From the NCBI RefSeq assembly GCF_001693255.1, contig NZ_CP016476.1, positions 1-64,000 on the forward strand: a DNA stretch of 64,000 nt, given 5' to 3'. Origin of the DNA: Picosynechococcus sp. PCC 7003 (GTDB lineage Bacteria > Cyanobacteriota > Cyanobacteriia > Cyanobacteriales > MRBY01). Of the stretch, positions 1 to 8,470 are shown one piece after another. Each line of letters begins with the position of its first letter. Position 1 is the first letter of the stretch. The position numbers and the translations under genes were made by a program. Below the pieces are notes generated by a model. The model worked only from the letters and a program-made list of their open reading frames with translations, did not search any database and was not told the origin of the DNA.

Positions 1-588
1 ATGAAAAAAATTGCGATTGTCAGTCGAAAAGGGGGCGTCGGCAAATCCACATTAACAATGAATTTGGCTGTGGTGGCTGGGCCATCAACGATCATTGATA
101 CCGATCCCCAGGCAAGTTGTGCGGATTGGGGCGATCGCCGCGCCGATGATCCGCCGTTAGTCCATACCGTCCCCGCAGGTCGCGTCAAGGTTTCCCTCAA
201 GCGCTGTCAGACCGACTGGCTGTTTGTGGATACCCAACCCAGTGCCGAGGCGAGTTTAATTGAAATTGCCCAAATTGCTGATCTCTGCGTGGTTGTGTTG
301 CGGCCCGGCCAACTGGAACTCGATGCCCTAGGGGCGACCCTTGCAGCGATCCGAGCAGCCCAAGCCCAAGCCGTTTTTTGCATTAACCAAGCCCATCCCC
401 AGGCGAATCTGACGGAGTTGATTGATGGGCTTGCAGCCTATTACCCCGTTGGGCCACTGATTCGCAGTCGGGCTGATTTTCCTGCTTCTGTCGCCGAGGG
501 GCGTGCCGTCACAGAATGGAACCCGGATGGTAAAGCCGCAGCAGAAATTAAAAATTATTGGTTGTGGCTCCAGGAGTACCTACACTAA
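1..588 (+). CDS. parA: ParA-family partition ATPase (first par locus)
   Basis: This 195-residue protein is a short ParA/MinD-type ATPase that would move plasmid copies apart by cycling on the nucleoid with its ParB partner. The deviant Walker A motif KGGVGKST lies at residues 10-17, the Walker A' segment (DTDPQAS) near residue 38, and the Walker B-like strand (LFVDTQPS) near residue 74. It lacks the N-terminal DNA-binding extension of type Ia ParA proteins, so it fits type Ib. The ATG is the first base of the window, so a longer upstream start cannot be excluded. Its stop codon overlaps the start of the ParB-like gene, so the two are translationally coupled. Confidence 0.93.
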   Translation: MKKIAIVSRKGGVGKSTLTMNLAVVAGPSTIIDTDPQASCADWGDRRADDPPLVHTVPAGRVKVSLKRCQTDWLFVDTQPSAEASLIEIAQIADLCVVVLRPGQLELDALGATLAAIRAAQAQAVFCINQAHPQANLTELIDGLAAYYPVGPLIRSRADFPASVAEGRAVTEWNPDGKAAAEIKNYWLWLQEYLH

Positions 589-1343
589 TGGCCCGGAAAA
601 AAGCATCTCTCAATCTTGATCGACTTAACCAACGGGCGACGGCAGACTTCACCGCCGAGAAAGCCTACGAAAACGAAGTCAATCAGAACCTTAAACTTCT
701 GGTGTTTGAGGATATTTTGGATCGGCCGGGGGGAGATGCCCGTCCCCTCAACGATAAACACGTCCAAGAATTAGTGGATTCAATTTTAGTGTTGGGCCTA
801 ATTACCCCCTTAACGGTGGATCGCCATGGCCATCTCCTGGCTGGAGGACATCGCCGGGAGGCCCTCTATCAGATTAAACTAGCCCACCCCGATCAATATG
901 CCCGTTTATTTCCTGAAGGAATTCCGGTGCGGGTGGTGGATATTGATGCGGCGGCGGACGCTGTGGATGCCCTGCAAATTGAAATCGAAGAAAATACACA
1001 ACGGAAAAATTTTACGGTCACGGAGATTCGGGAGGCGGCAAAAAAGTTAGAAACTGCCGGTTATAAACGCTTACGGGGCCGACCCAAGACGGGAGAAAAA
1101 TCTCTGAAACGGGAGCTGGCCAAGGTTTTTCGGCTTTCTGAGGATCGAATTCAGCGCATCCTAAATGATTCTGCCCCAAAAGGTAGGCGTACACCTACCT
1201 TTTCACCGGAGTCGGCGATCGCCACCGTTGAGAAATGGTCAAAACAACTGGCAGATAATGAAGATCTGGCCCTAGGGCCAATCCAAGGGCAATTGAAAAA
1301 ACTCCTGGGGGAACTGCGCAAACTACCACCGTCGAAACCTTAA
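588..1343 (+). CDS. parB: ParB-like centromere-binding protein (first par locus)
   Basis: This 251-residue protein has a ParB/Srx N-terminal fold: the segment LLAGGHRREALYQI (residues about 82-95) matches the conserved GxxRR box that binds CTP in ParB proteins, and a helix-turn-helix-like region follows around residues 165-195 (VFRLSEDRIQRIL). The frame is open upstream to 558, but the ATG at 588 shares its A with the parA stop codon, a standard coupled start, so it was chosen. The gene contains a near-perfect palindrome in its 3' third and is followed by a perfect version of it, which are the likely binding sites of this protein. Confidence 0.85.
   Translation: MARKKASLNLDRLNQRATADFTAEKAYENEVNQNLKLLVFEDILDRPGGDARPLNDKHVQELVDSILVLGLITPLTVDRHGHLLAGGHRREALYQIKLAHPDQYARLFPEGIPVRVVDIDAAADAVDALQIEIEENTQRKNFTVTEIREAAKKLETAGYKRLRGRPKTGEKSLKRELAKVFRLSEDRIQRILNDSAPKGRRTPTFSPESAIATVEKWSKQLADNEDLALGPIQGQLKKLLGELRKLPPSKP
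1178..1203 (+). promoter_or_regulatory. Imperfect palindrome inside the first parB, candidate parS
   Basis: The sequence reads AGGTAGGCGTACACCTACCT in its core with four A before and four T after. Only one base pair of the dyad is mismatched. It is the same site as the perfect palindrome 181 bases downstream. Its position inside the parB coding region parallels the second par locus. Confidence 0.6.
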
Positions 1344-1358
1344 AAAAGGTATTTGTTT

Positions 1359-1384
1359 AAAAGGTAGGTGCGCACCTACCTTTT
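1359..1384 (+). promoter_or_regulatory. Perfect 26-bp palindrome after the first parB, candidate parS and possible terminator
   Basis: The core AGGTAGGTGCGCACCTACCT is flanked by AAA and TTT so that all 26 bases form a perfect dyad, and it is followed by a run of T. It can be a ParB-binding centromere site, a Rho-independent terminator of the parAB transcript, or both. The near-identical copy inside parB favours a protein-binding role. Confidence 0.6.
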
Positions 1385-1441
1385 TTTCTAACTTTCCGAA
1401 AACCCAATGGAATTAACCCAAGACATGGAGTAAAAAGCGCG

Positions 1442-2017
1442 ATGTATCGTCAACCGCCAGAAATTTGTTTTCGTTTGCCCCAATGGTTGCAGGCATACAG
1501 CAGCCAATATCAACCGACCCCAGGCGATCGCCGAAAAATGCGGTTTGTGGTGGGGGCCGCCCGGGAAAATATTATTCAAAAAACAGGGGGGCCTTTTGGA
1601 GCGGGTGTTTTTAACATTGAAACTGGAGAATTGATCGCTCTCGGAGTGAACTTAGTGACTAGCGAAAATTTATCGTTTCTCCACGCGGAGATGGTGGCAA
1701 TGGCGATCGCCCAACGCAAATTTAAGCAATACAATCTCAGTGCTCAAAATTTACCTACCCTGGAATTGGTCACCAGCACCGAACCCTGTGCGATGTGTTT
1801 GGGGGGAATCCATTGGTCTGGCTTAAAGCGCGTGGTCAGTGGGGCTAGAGGCGCTGATGCGGAGGCCATTGGTTTTAACGAAGGGCCAAAACCCCAGAAT
1901 TGGCAAACGGCCCTCGAACAGCGCGGCATTACGGTGAAAACAGAAGTCGAGCTGGCTTTAGCCCAAGGAGTTTTGCAATTTTATCAAAAGCAACAGGGGC
2001 CAATTTATAATGCCTAG
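1442..2017 (+). CDS. Nucleoside/guanine deaminase-like protein
   Basis: This 191-residue zinc enzyme belongs to the cytidine/deoxycytidylate deaminase fold. The zinc ligand and catalytic glutamate lie in HAEMVAM (about residue 80) and the second zinc motif is PCAMC (about residue 116), followed by LGGIHWSG. The segment AEAIGFNEGP resembles the EAGF region of GuaD-type guanine deaminases, so a purine base or nucleoside is the likeliest substrate; tRNA-specific adenosine deaminase is a less likely alternative. Its 3' end overlaps the convergent 2H phosphoesterase gene by four bases. Role on the plasmid is unknown. Confidence 0.82.
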   Translation: MYRQPPEICFRLPQWLQAYSSQYQPTPGDRRKMRFVVGAARENIIQKTGGPFGAGVFNIETGELIALGVNLVTSENLSFLHAEMVAMAIAQRKFKQYNLSAQNLPTLELVTSTEPCAMCLGGIHWSGLKRVVSGARGADAEAIGFNEGPKPQNWQTALEQRGITVKTEVELALAQGVLQFYQKQQGPIYNA

Positions 2018-2568
2018 GCCGGGTGACGCAACGAAAAATTCGCCCGGACTTGCCAATGGCGGCCATTGTGTTGCAGCAAACTTAAACCCCCAGTAGTAAA
2101 GCGATGGTTTAAGGGACGCTCCCGAAAGAAGGCCCAAGCTCGGTCAAAATTAGCACGACTTAAATCCTTAAAGGCGATGGTCACATGGGGACAAAAAGGG
2201 TGATCGCCGTAACGTTGGTTTTGAATATTTAACTGTGTCCCAAAAGCTGTTTTTAATTGGGATTGGCAGTCTTGGAGTTGGGGCGTAAGTTGAACCTCGA
2301 TATAAATCACGCGCGGCGCAAAGCAATTAAAACCCGTCAACTGAATCGAGAAACCCATTTGCATCTGGGCAAAGGTTTGGAGAAAGTTTTCGAGGTGATC
2401 AATGTCCTCAGCTGGAAATTGAAAGGGCGGTTGCAAGGTGATGTGGGGCGGCGAATTGAGAGCCTTTTTAGTTTGGAATCGCTCAACGCAATAATGTTGC
2501 CAGCCAGAGGCGATCGCCCCGAGATCGGGTGACAGTAACAGCGCCACGAAAAATAATGATTGAGCCAT
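2014..2568 (-). CDS. 2'-5' RNA ligase family (2H phosphoesterase) protein
   Basis: The 184-residue product carries the two HxT/S motifs that define 2H phosphoesterases: HITLQPPF near residue 43 and HVTIAF near residue 128. Members of this LigT/ThpR superfamily act on 2',3'-cyclic phosphates or 2'-5' bonds in RNA, and some act as anti-defence or RNA-repair enzymes. The order and spacing of the two motifs are normal and the length is typical, so it is probably active. It is convergent with the deaminase gene and lies just downstream of the broken helicase region. Confidence 0.85.
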   Translation of the reverse strand: MAQSLFFVALLLSPDLGAIASGWQHYCVERFQTKKALNSPPHITLQPPFQFPAEDIDHLENFLQTFAQMQMGFSIQLTGFNCFAPRVIYIEVQLTPQLQDCQSQLKTAFGTQLNIQNQRYGDHPFCPHVTIAFKDLSRANFDRAWAFFRERPLNHRFTTGGLSLLQHNGRHWQVRANFSLRHPA

Positions 2569-2578
2569 AGAGATAAAT

Positions 2579-3118
2579 CTAGCAAGATGACCAAGCCTGT
2601 TGGAAGGCTTCGTAAGGCAAAGTTTTCGACCAGTCCCAGAGCAATTTATAACAGTAACGCCGATTAGGAGAATTTGGGGTAACTGTCTGATAAATGTGTT
2701 TCACCTGGGGCAAAACTAGGGGCAGTTGTTCTAGATCAATTAACTGACCGAGGGTGTCAACGGCCAACTTGAGGGTGCTTTTTCGGCGAGCCTGGCGGAG
2801 GGCTGTGAGCAGATTGGGAATAATCTCTGGATGGTCAGGTACATAAGCGCTAAGACGGGCAACCAGCCTTGTGCGCTGATCGAGGTTGGTTTCTTTGTTT
2901 AATTTTTTTAAGAGACTTTGGCTAGCCAGGGCCTGTTCACGGGACGATTTAGGCTGGAGCGATCTCTCCGAGATCCGCTTTGCGGTGCGCCGTCGTGCTG
3001 GCAAAGTTTGACTAATGGTATCTGTTTGCACCAAGGGATGATCTGGACAAATTTCCTGGAGAGTGGCGCGGGCCTGGGGAGAAGTTGCCGCAAGCTCTAA
3101 GAGAGTGGCGATCGCCAA
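2579..3118 (-). pseudogene. HEAT-repeat-like C-terminal fragment fused out of frame behind the helicase
   Basis: This 179-codon frame begins only at a TTG inside a GGCGATCGCC site and overlaps the end of the helicase frame. Its C-terminal half (residues about 60-175) is a set of short leucine-rich helices resembling HEAT/armadillo repeats, for example LTALRQARRKSTLKLAVDTL and LPLVLPQVKHIYQTV. It has no recognisable start or ribosome-binding site, and it looks like the tail of a different protein brought next to a truncated helicase. The cargo or binding partner is unknown. Confidence 0.5.
2961..2985 (-). repeat. Double-hairpin mini-repeat inside the HEAT-like frame
   Basis: Two adjoining small dyads, GATCTC-TCC-GAGATC and CCGC-TTT-GCGG, lie side by side inside the coding frame. 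This arrangement resembles dispersed cyanobacterial palindromic repeats that insert in frame. The fragment adds only a few arginine- and serine-rich residues. Confidence 0.35.
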
Positions 3119-4490
3119 GGGCTTGGCTTAGTTTTTGCACTTGATGATTGTAGGGCGCAACAAACAACATATCGTCCCAGTCAATGGGCCGCTGTGGCTG
3201 CTCTGACTGACCGGTGTAAAAGGTGCGTCCCAGCAGCGACTGCACAAGGCTTTGAATGGTTGCAACTTTCTCCGGTGAAGCCTGACTATTGCCCTGATGT
3301 TCTACCGGGACGAAGATAATACCGGCTTCTTTTTGAGAAATATCAATGTCGTCATTGGCGACAAGGCTAAGGCGACGTTGATCGTTGTGCTGATGGGCAT
3401 CTAATTCGCCGTCATAGATATGTTCACTAATCACATGATTGATATGGGGGTGCATCCGATAGGTCATCCCTAAAAATACGCCCTGGTCAGCCTGAATCGT
3501 GGCCTGATCTCCCAGGAGATAGTCGAGGCAGGAAAGACCACTATCTGCCGGATGAGATGCTTGGGAGGGTTGTCCCAACTGCATTTGGTCACCCATTAAA
3601 ACGAGGTTTTTCGCACTCCGGCCCATGGCGACAAGATTGGCCACAGATACTTGGCCTGCTTCATCAATGAAAAGGTAATCCAGTTGATCTGCCATCTCAG
3701 CACGGCTAAAGCCCCAGGCCGTCGTACCCAGAACACAGCTAGGCTGAACGTGGTTTATTAATTGGGTATTTGTGATCTGAGTAACGTTGTAGTCGGCAAA
3801 GCGGGCTGCTTCTTGTTCGGGAATTTTGGCACAGGTAAAGGTCGCCTTGATGCCTTGTGCATGGCAATGTTGGGCAGTACTCAACAGCAGATTATTAATC
3901 GCTTTATGGCTATTACTGGTAATCCCTATCCGGGCACCAGTCTTCACCAGTTCAGCAATGATATGTTTGCCTGTGTAAGATTTACCGGCTCCCGGTGGGC
4001 CTTGAATCGTCAGGTAGCTGCAATCTAGGTGGCGTACAGCATTAATGACCTGCTTCAATCGCTCTTGGGGATCACGGCTAGGAGCGATCGCCTTCGTTTG
4101 CTCTGGCCCAGAATATTCTGGTGTGAAGCGGGGTTTAGCACGGGTTAGAAAATCAACAATGGCGGGCGAAGTTTCTGGCAGTTGACCTTGTTCATAATCT
4201 GCCACTATGGCGGCGATCGCCTTACGGGTGTGAGTCTGTTTCTCTGCGAGAGATTGACCCTCGATTTTGACGATTGTGAGACCTTGTTGCCGAAATTCCT
4301 TTTCTAGGGCAGCTTCCACGGCATAGCCTTTTTCCCGCAGAATGCCCATTAGGGGATCTTCTGGATCTTTGGCGGGCGATCGCTCAGGATATTCCAAGCT
4401 AAATCGGTCTAACCAAGCGGTAAAGGGACTTTCCATAAAGCGGGTTAAATCAGAAGGAGAGTAGAAGTATTGACCGTTTACTTTCTGCAT
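3012..4490 (-). pseudogene. Truncated superfamily 1 helicase (AAA_12 type, RecB-like nuclease fusion family)
   Basis: The 492-codon frame begins like proteins of the TM0106 RecB-like nuclease/helicase family (YSPSDLTRFMES), then carries a P-loop (GPPGAGKSYTG, about residue 165), a Walker B/DEAG motif (FIDEAGQVS, about residue 275), the GDQMQLGQP motif and the motif III/IV region (MTYRMHPHIN). The reading frame leaves the family pattern right after VQKLSQALGDR, at a GGCGATCGCC site, so motifs V and VI are absent. The nuclease domain normally placed between the N-terminus and the P-loop is also missing. It is therefore very likely inactive. It lies 68 bases after the pentapeptide gene on the same strand. 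Confidence 0.7.
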
Positions 4491-4558
4491 CGTTTTTCCT
4501 GAAAAAATGAATGGTGATCGATTTTGATGTCTATTTATGGCAAAAGCCCTTTAGCTGC

Positions 4559-5740
4559 TCAGTTTGAAGACTGCACTGTATATTCTTTTGGTAACCAGGT
4601 CATTGCCGCTATGTTGTCCAAGCCAGAGATGCTAGCCTCTGTTAAATCAGCATTTTCTAAATTTAAGTCAGTGCTTTGGATCCCCAACAAATTTGCACCC
4701 CGCAAATCTGCCCAGGCACAGTTCACACGGCTCAAATTTGCTCCCTGAAGATTAGCATCCCGCAAGTCTGCATTAGCGAGGTTACTCCCGGCTAAGTTCG
4801 CACCTGCACCATTGATCCCCGCGCAGTAGGCATGGTTTAGGTTGGTTTCTTTCATAGCGGCTTTTGCTAAATTCGCCCCATTTAAATTGGCATTATCAAA
4901 GACACAACCGCTGAGGTTTGCTCCACTGAGGGTGGCATGGGTCAAATCGGCCCGGGCCCACTGGCTCCCGGCTAAATTGGACTGCTGCAACATGGTGCGC
5001 TTTAACACGGCATCCTGGAGATTGGCCCCTTGTAAGTTGGCTTCTTGCAATTCAGCCCCCGATAAATCACAGCCGACGCCATTGAGTTGAGGGGCTTGGA
5101 TTTCGGCAAAATTGCTATTTTGCAATTGGCTATGGGCAATATTTGCTGCGCCCAATTGTGCCTGGCTAAACACAGCGGCATTGAGAATACTTTGGCTTAA
5201 ATTCACGCCTCGTAAATCAGCACCATGGGCATTGAGACCCTGGCCTTGGATTTCTTTTAAATTAGCGCCCTGGGCCTTGGCCTGTACAAGAATCACTCCT
5301 GTGAGTTGGGCTTGATTGAGGAGGGCATTGCTTAAGTTTGCGGCGGTTAGATTCGCATCTTTGAGGTTACAGTTGGCCAGGTTAGCCCCCTCAAGGTTGG
5401 CATGGCACAGAATGGCATTCTCTAGGTTAGCCCCAGCTAAGTTCACATTCTGCAAAAGGGCCCCCGTTAATTCAGCGCCGGCTAAGTTCGTCCCTGGGGC
5501 AGATAGGTTAGACAGGCGAAAATCGGCTTGGTAGAACACAAATCCCTGGAGGGAATATTGGCTAAAGTCGACTCCCACAAAAACAACACGGCTGAAATCA
5601 CGGCGATCTCGTTGGATGGCTTGTTTAAACTGGGCATTATTGAGGCGTTCTTTAGAGAAAGTCGGGCGAAAAGGAGCAGTGCGGTGCCAGAAGATCAAGG
5701 TATCGAGGCTCTGGACAACGGTACGAACAAAACGTTTCAT
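4559..5740 (-). CDS. Pentapeptide-repeat protein
   Basis: The 393-residue product is dominated from about residue 70 to 375 by pentapeptide repeats of the A(D/N)LXX type (for example ANLEGANLANCNL, GANLQDAVL), which fold as a right-handed quadrilateral beta-helix. The first 60 residues are different, containing a basic amphipathic segment (MKRFVRTVVQSLDTLIFW) that might bind membrane. Some proteins of this fold mimic DNA and bind gyrase, but most cyanobacterial ones have no known function. It lies four bases after the upstream gene, so it is co-transcribed with the 232-aa and 383-aa genes. Confidence 0.9.
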   Translation of the reverse strand: MKRFVRTVVQSLDTLIFWHRTAPFRPTFSKERLNNAQFKQAIQRDRRDFSRVVFVGVDFSQYSLQGFVFYQADFRLSNLSAPGTNLAGAELTGALLQNVNLAGANLENAILCHANLEGANLANCNLKDANLTAANLSNALLNQAQLTGVILVQAKAQGANLKEIQGQGLNAHGADLRGVNLSQSILNAAVFSQAQLGAANIAHSQLQNSNFAEIQAPQLNGVGCDLSGAELQEANLQGANLQDAVLKRTMLQQSNLAGSQWARADLTHATLSGANLSGCVFDNANLNGANLAKAAMKETNLNHAYCAGINGAGANLAGSNLANADLRDANLQGANLSRVNCAWADLRGANLLGIQSTDLNLENADLTEASISGLDNIAAMTWLPKEYTVQSSN

Positions 5741-5744
5741 GGGT

Positions 5745-6443
5745 TTAAATTTCCTCTTGGTTTGGGGTCTCGCTGGCTTGGACGAAAGACAAGGGCACTG
5801 CTCCGTCTTCGCTGGGGACTTCTGTCCACAGGGTTTGCAGGAGTCGGTTGGTCAGGGCGTGATAGAGACTGGGTAATTGGTCGAGATAGCGGTAGATCCG
5901 GTTCAAAAGCTCGGTTGGCTGGAGCGCGGTGTTAAATTCTGCAGTGATTGCGGCGACACTGGTTTTTTGGGCAATGAAGTGGGTGCAGTAGCTGAGGCCG
6001 CGTGTGTAATAACAGTGGGTAATGCCGTCTCGGCGATCGCTCGTTTGAAGTAGTCCTCGATAGCGATAGCTCAAATTCATGATGGGTATGATCGCCCGTT
6101 GAATTTGTTCGATGTGGTTTTGGATTTCGGCTGGCGCGCCAGTAAATGGTGCCTCTGGGATCGTTTCAATCGTCGAAAGGGCTTGGTATAGCTTCTGACA
6201 GTGTTTTTTAAGGGCTGTCCCTTGGATGGATAGTTCTTGTTCATAGGTCGCGATCGCCTCTGGGGAAATAGCAGGAACGGGTGGTTCTTCGCTTAACTCA
6301 CCTTGTTCAGCTTCCTTTCGGACCAACTCTTCAATGAGCAGCACGAGTTCTGGGCATTCGTCCACTTCACCGGTAGCTTCAATATGGTCGAGTAGTTTTA
6401 GACTGGGGCCTGGCTTAGGTTGGGTGGGATGGGGGGTCGTCAT
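5745..6443 (-). CDS. Unknown 232-aa protein of the membrane/pentapeptide operon
   Basis: I do not recognise a family. The first 60 residues are proline-rich and acidic (TEVDECPELVLLIEELVRKEAEQGELSEEPP region), and the remainder is predicted to be mostly helical with no membrane segment. It sits between the membrane protein gene (29-base gap) and the pentapeptide gene (4-base gap) in one leftward operon behind the shared promoter motif. A soluble partner of the membrane protein is a reasonable inference only. Confidence 0.7.
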   Translation of the reverse strand: MTTPHPTQPKPGPSLKLLDHIEATGEVDECPELVLLIEELVRKEAEQGELSEEPPVPAISPEAIATYEQELSIQGTALKKHCQKLYQALSTIETIPEAPFTGAPAEIQNHIEQIQRAIIPIMNLSYRYRGLLQTSDRRDGITHCYYTRGLSYCTHFIAQKTSVAAITAEFNTALQPTELLNRIYRYLDQLPSLYHALTNRLLQTLWTEVPSEDGAVPLSFVQASETPNQEEI

Positions 6444-6472
6444 AACTTTTGGATCTTTTTTAGGGATAGGGC

Positions 6473-7624
6473 TTACTGGGAACGCTGACGGAGGATCTGA
6501 ATTGCTTTTCGGACCAAGGCTTTTTTCTGGGGGTCAAAGCTATCTTGGACGGCGGGGCTCCGGGAAAAGGTATAGGTCAGGACACAGGCGGTGGCACTCA
6601 GGGCAATGGAGATGCCCGCCATCAGCATTGGAAAGGCGAGGCGTTCAAAGCGACCGGCTTTCAGATCGGTGGTAAAGAGTTCAGTGGCGATCGCCGCTCC
6701 ATCAGCAGGGGATTTCAGGTTATGGTCAGGCTGAAAATTGCTGCTAAAGTGGTCGGGCATTTCTGCCTGAAGAAATTGCACGTCATTGCCATATTGGGTG
6801 CGACGACTGAGGCGTTCATCTAGGTCGGTCTTGGCGGCATTGTAGGCGGCCAGATTTTCTGTCTCAAGGCGTTCGAGTTTTTGGGTGAGGGGGAGATTTG
6901 GGGTTTTTACCGTCGTCCAGTCGGTATCGCGCTCTGCGTAGGTGCCATAGAGACTTAGATACAGTCGCTGCCATTCGGGATTGTCTCGGGAGGCTACCTC
7001 CCCTTCTTCAAGGACAATTTGTTGGAGACTGGTTTGGGCTTCATTAATTTGGTCTTTTAGGTCATCTAGTTCACCTGCTGGTTTTAGTACGTCGAGCCGC
7101 TCCCGTTGTGCTTCGATAATGGTGGTCGCCAGCTGCTGTTGGACAGCGGGTTTGTTAGTAAATAGAACAATGCCGGGGCCCGTAAAAACAGTCAGGAGGG
7201 TATTAAGCATCAAAAACCCACTGAGGCCACACCAGGCGTTGGCGCGATAGCCTGGGGCATGTCTGGCGGCGATCGCCCCACAGTGGTTAGAGGCGGCATT
7301 AATTCCACCAAGGACAACAGCGGCAGCGGGGATTGTTGCGATGCCGAAACCACTCAGGGCAATGAGAATAAATGGGGTAATACCAATCGTATTGATCAGG
7401 CTAGAAATTGTGATCAGGCTGGCATTCAAGCGAGCCCGTTGTTTGACTTCTTTGGTAACGATGGCTGTGCCATGGAGATCCTTGGGGGAACAAACAAAGG
7501 CGCATTTCAGAAGAAAAAGCGTTGTTTTGCGGGTGGCTTGAACGGAAGAGGAGATTACTGCGTTACTCGGTAAGCCATAGAAGCGTAGTTTTGAGGAATA
7601 AGTCTGGGGAATTGATGTTTGCAT
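6473..7624 (-). CDS. Membrane protein with central coiled-coil-like domain (DUF4407-like layout)
   Basis: The 383-residue protein has hydrophobic segments at about residues 70-110 and 133-158, a long charged helical region (about 165-320, rich in E, Q, L and R) and a last membrane segment at about 332-357 (FPMLMAGISIALSATACVLT). This arrangement of N-terminal spans, a soluble coiled coil and a C-terminal span recalls DUF4407 proteins, although no strong family motif is visible. It is the first gene of the operon behind the motif at 7683-7712. In the candidate system it is the only clear integral membrane component, so a sensor or pore role can be proposed. Confidence 0.72.
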   Translation of the reverse strand: MQTSIPQTYSSKLRFYGLPSNAVISSSVQATRKTTLFLLKCAFVCSPKDLHGTAIVTKEVKQRARLNASLITISSLINTIGITPFILIALSGFGIATIPAAAVVLGGINAASNHCGAIAARHAPGYRANAWCGLSGFLMLNTLLTVFTGPGIVLFTNKPAVQQQLATTIIEAQRERLDVLKPAGELDDLKDQINEAQTSLQQIVLEEGEVASRDNPEWQRLYLSLYGTYAERDTDWTTVKTPNLPLTQKLERLETENLAAYNAAKTDLDERLSRRTQYGNDVQFLQAEMPDHFSSNFQPDHNLKSPADGAAIATELFTTDLKAGRFERLAFPMLMAGISIALSATACVLTYTFSRSPAVQDSFDPQKKALVRKAIQILRQRSQ

Positions 7625-7682
7625 GGGGGGATGTTGAGAGCAATGGTTATGGCGGGTGAGGATTTTTGTTTCCCTGTTCTTT

Positions 7683-7712
7683 ATATCGACATCGCCTGGA
7701 CGGTTTATGCAA
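7683..7712 (-). promoter_or_regulatory. Shared bipartite promoter-like motif, site A
   Basis: Read on the minus strand it is TTGCATAAA, 15 bases, then CGATAT. It lies 59 bases before the ATG of the 383-aa membrane protein. Four further sites with the same two boxes and N14 spacing precede the other operons of this region. Counted as a normal promoter, TTGCAT and CGATAT are 18 bases apart here. Confidence 0.6.
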
Positions 7713-7726
7713 TCTAGCTTTGACCC

Positions 7727-7762
7727 AAAAAAATGACCTCCGCCTGAATGCTCAGGGGAGGG
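7727..7762 (-). terminator. Rho-independent terminator after the zinc-ribbon gene
   Basis: On the minus strand a GC-rich stem (CCTCCCCTGA paired with TCAGGCGGAGG across the loop GCAT) is followed by TCA and then a run of seven T. It lies 49 bases after the stop of the 57-aa zinc-ribbon gene, so it would end the operon that starts at 9615. Confidence 0.6.
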
Positions 7763-7810
7763 CCAAGAAATTGATGGACAAATATGTTGACTGACAAGAG
7801 TAGCGTTTCA

Positions 7811-7984
7811 CTATAGGCGAACTTTCTTCGTTTCTTTGCGGCAAATAGGACACCAGCGATTCAAACCACCGATTTCACAATTGCCATTAGTACACCCTAC
7901 GGTCTGACAGTTACTGCATTTAATCCGACCTGTGCCAGAGCGACCACAGCTCGGACAGGGTTTGTGGCGTGTCCAGAGAGACAT
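7811..7984 (-). CDS. 57-aa zinc-ribbon protein (DnaJ-like CxxC repeats)
   Basis: This small gene encodes 57 residues with four cysteine pairs or near pairs: CPSC (residues 10-13), CSNC (23-26), C31/C36 and CPIC (45-48). The first two are spaced as CxxCGRSGTGR...CxxC, like the cysteine-rich zinc domain of DnaJ. An AGGAG ribosome-binding site lies at a good distance before the ATG at 7984. It is the last gene of the operon with the two coiled-coil proteins, and a terminator follows it. A zinc-stabilised adaptor or chaperone-like role is an inference. Confidence 0.72.
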   Translation of the reverse strand: MSLWTRHKPCPSCGRSGTGRIKCSNCQTVGCTNGNCEIGGLNRWCPICRKETKKVRL

Positions 7985-8035
7985 AATGATTACTCCTAAT
8001 TTTTTTCTAAATTGGTTGTTGTCCCCAAACTTCGG

Positions 8036-8431
8036 TCAGGAAGAACTCGGTGGGGAAACTAGATTCATGACAATCTCAGACAAGGTTTGTACTGTGTCCT
8101 CCAGTTGGTCGATGCGTTCTGTCTGGGTCTGGGGCATTGGTAGATCCTTCACCTTGGGTAAAAGATGTTTCCAGCCACGACTGCATTTGAGTTGGTAGGT
8201 TTGCTGATAGGCTCGATAGGCTTCGTTATAGGTGCCATAACGCTCTTTCAGGAGCTCCTCACTAATCTGCTCACCAGGGATTTGTGCTGGAGGTGATTGT
8301 TCTTGGGCCTGTACTACCTGTTGCAGTCGTTCATAGAGTTCGGCGGTAACCGCAAAGACCTTGGCCGTATTGCGTAAATCCTGTTGGTCTAGGTCTTCGA
8401 GTTGGTCAATGAGTTTGCTAAAGCGTGACAT
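8036..8431 (-). CDS. Unknown 131-aa helical protein
   Basis: No family is recognised. The protein is helical and charged; the ends look like short amphipathic coiled coils (LIDQLEDLDQQDL at the start, IDQLEDTVQTLSEIVMNLV near the end) and the centre is rich in tyrosine and glutamine (GTYNEAYRAYQQTYQL). It lies 39 bases after the 216-aa coiled-coil gene and 51 bases before the zinc-ribbon gene on the same strand, so it belongs to their operon. Confidence 0.68.
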   Translation of the reverse strand: MSRFSKLIDQLEDLDQQDLRNTAKVFAVTAELYERLQQVVQAQEQSPPAQIPGEQISEELLKERYGTYNEAYRAYQQTYQLKCSRGWKHLLPKVKDLPMPQTQTERIDQLEDTVQTLSEIVMNLVSPPSSS

Positions 8432-8470
8432 AAAGTATTTGGGTTGGGAATTTGGGGAAGGACTAAATAA

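Noticed and set aside
4559-5740. Long open frames on the opposite strand of the pentapeptide gene
   Set aside because: They are produced by the regular repeat codons (GCN, AAC/GAC, CTN) of the real gene and lack start signals.
7625-7682. A ribosome-binding or riboswitch element upstream of the membrane protein
   Set aside because: Only a promoter-like motif is seen; no conserved RNA fold was recognised.
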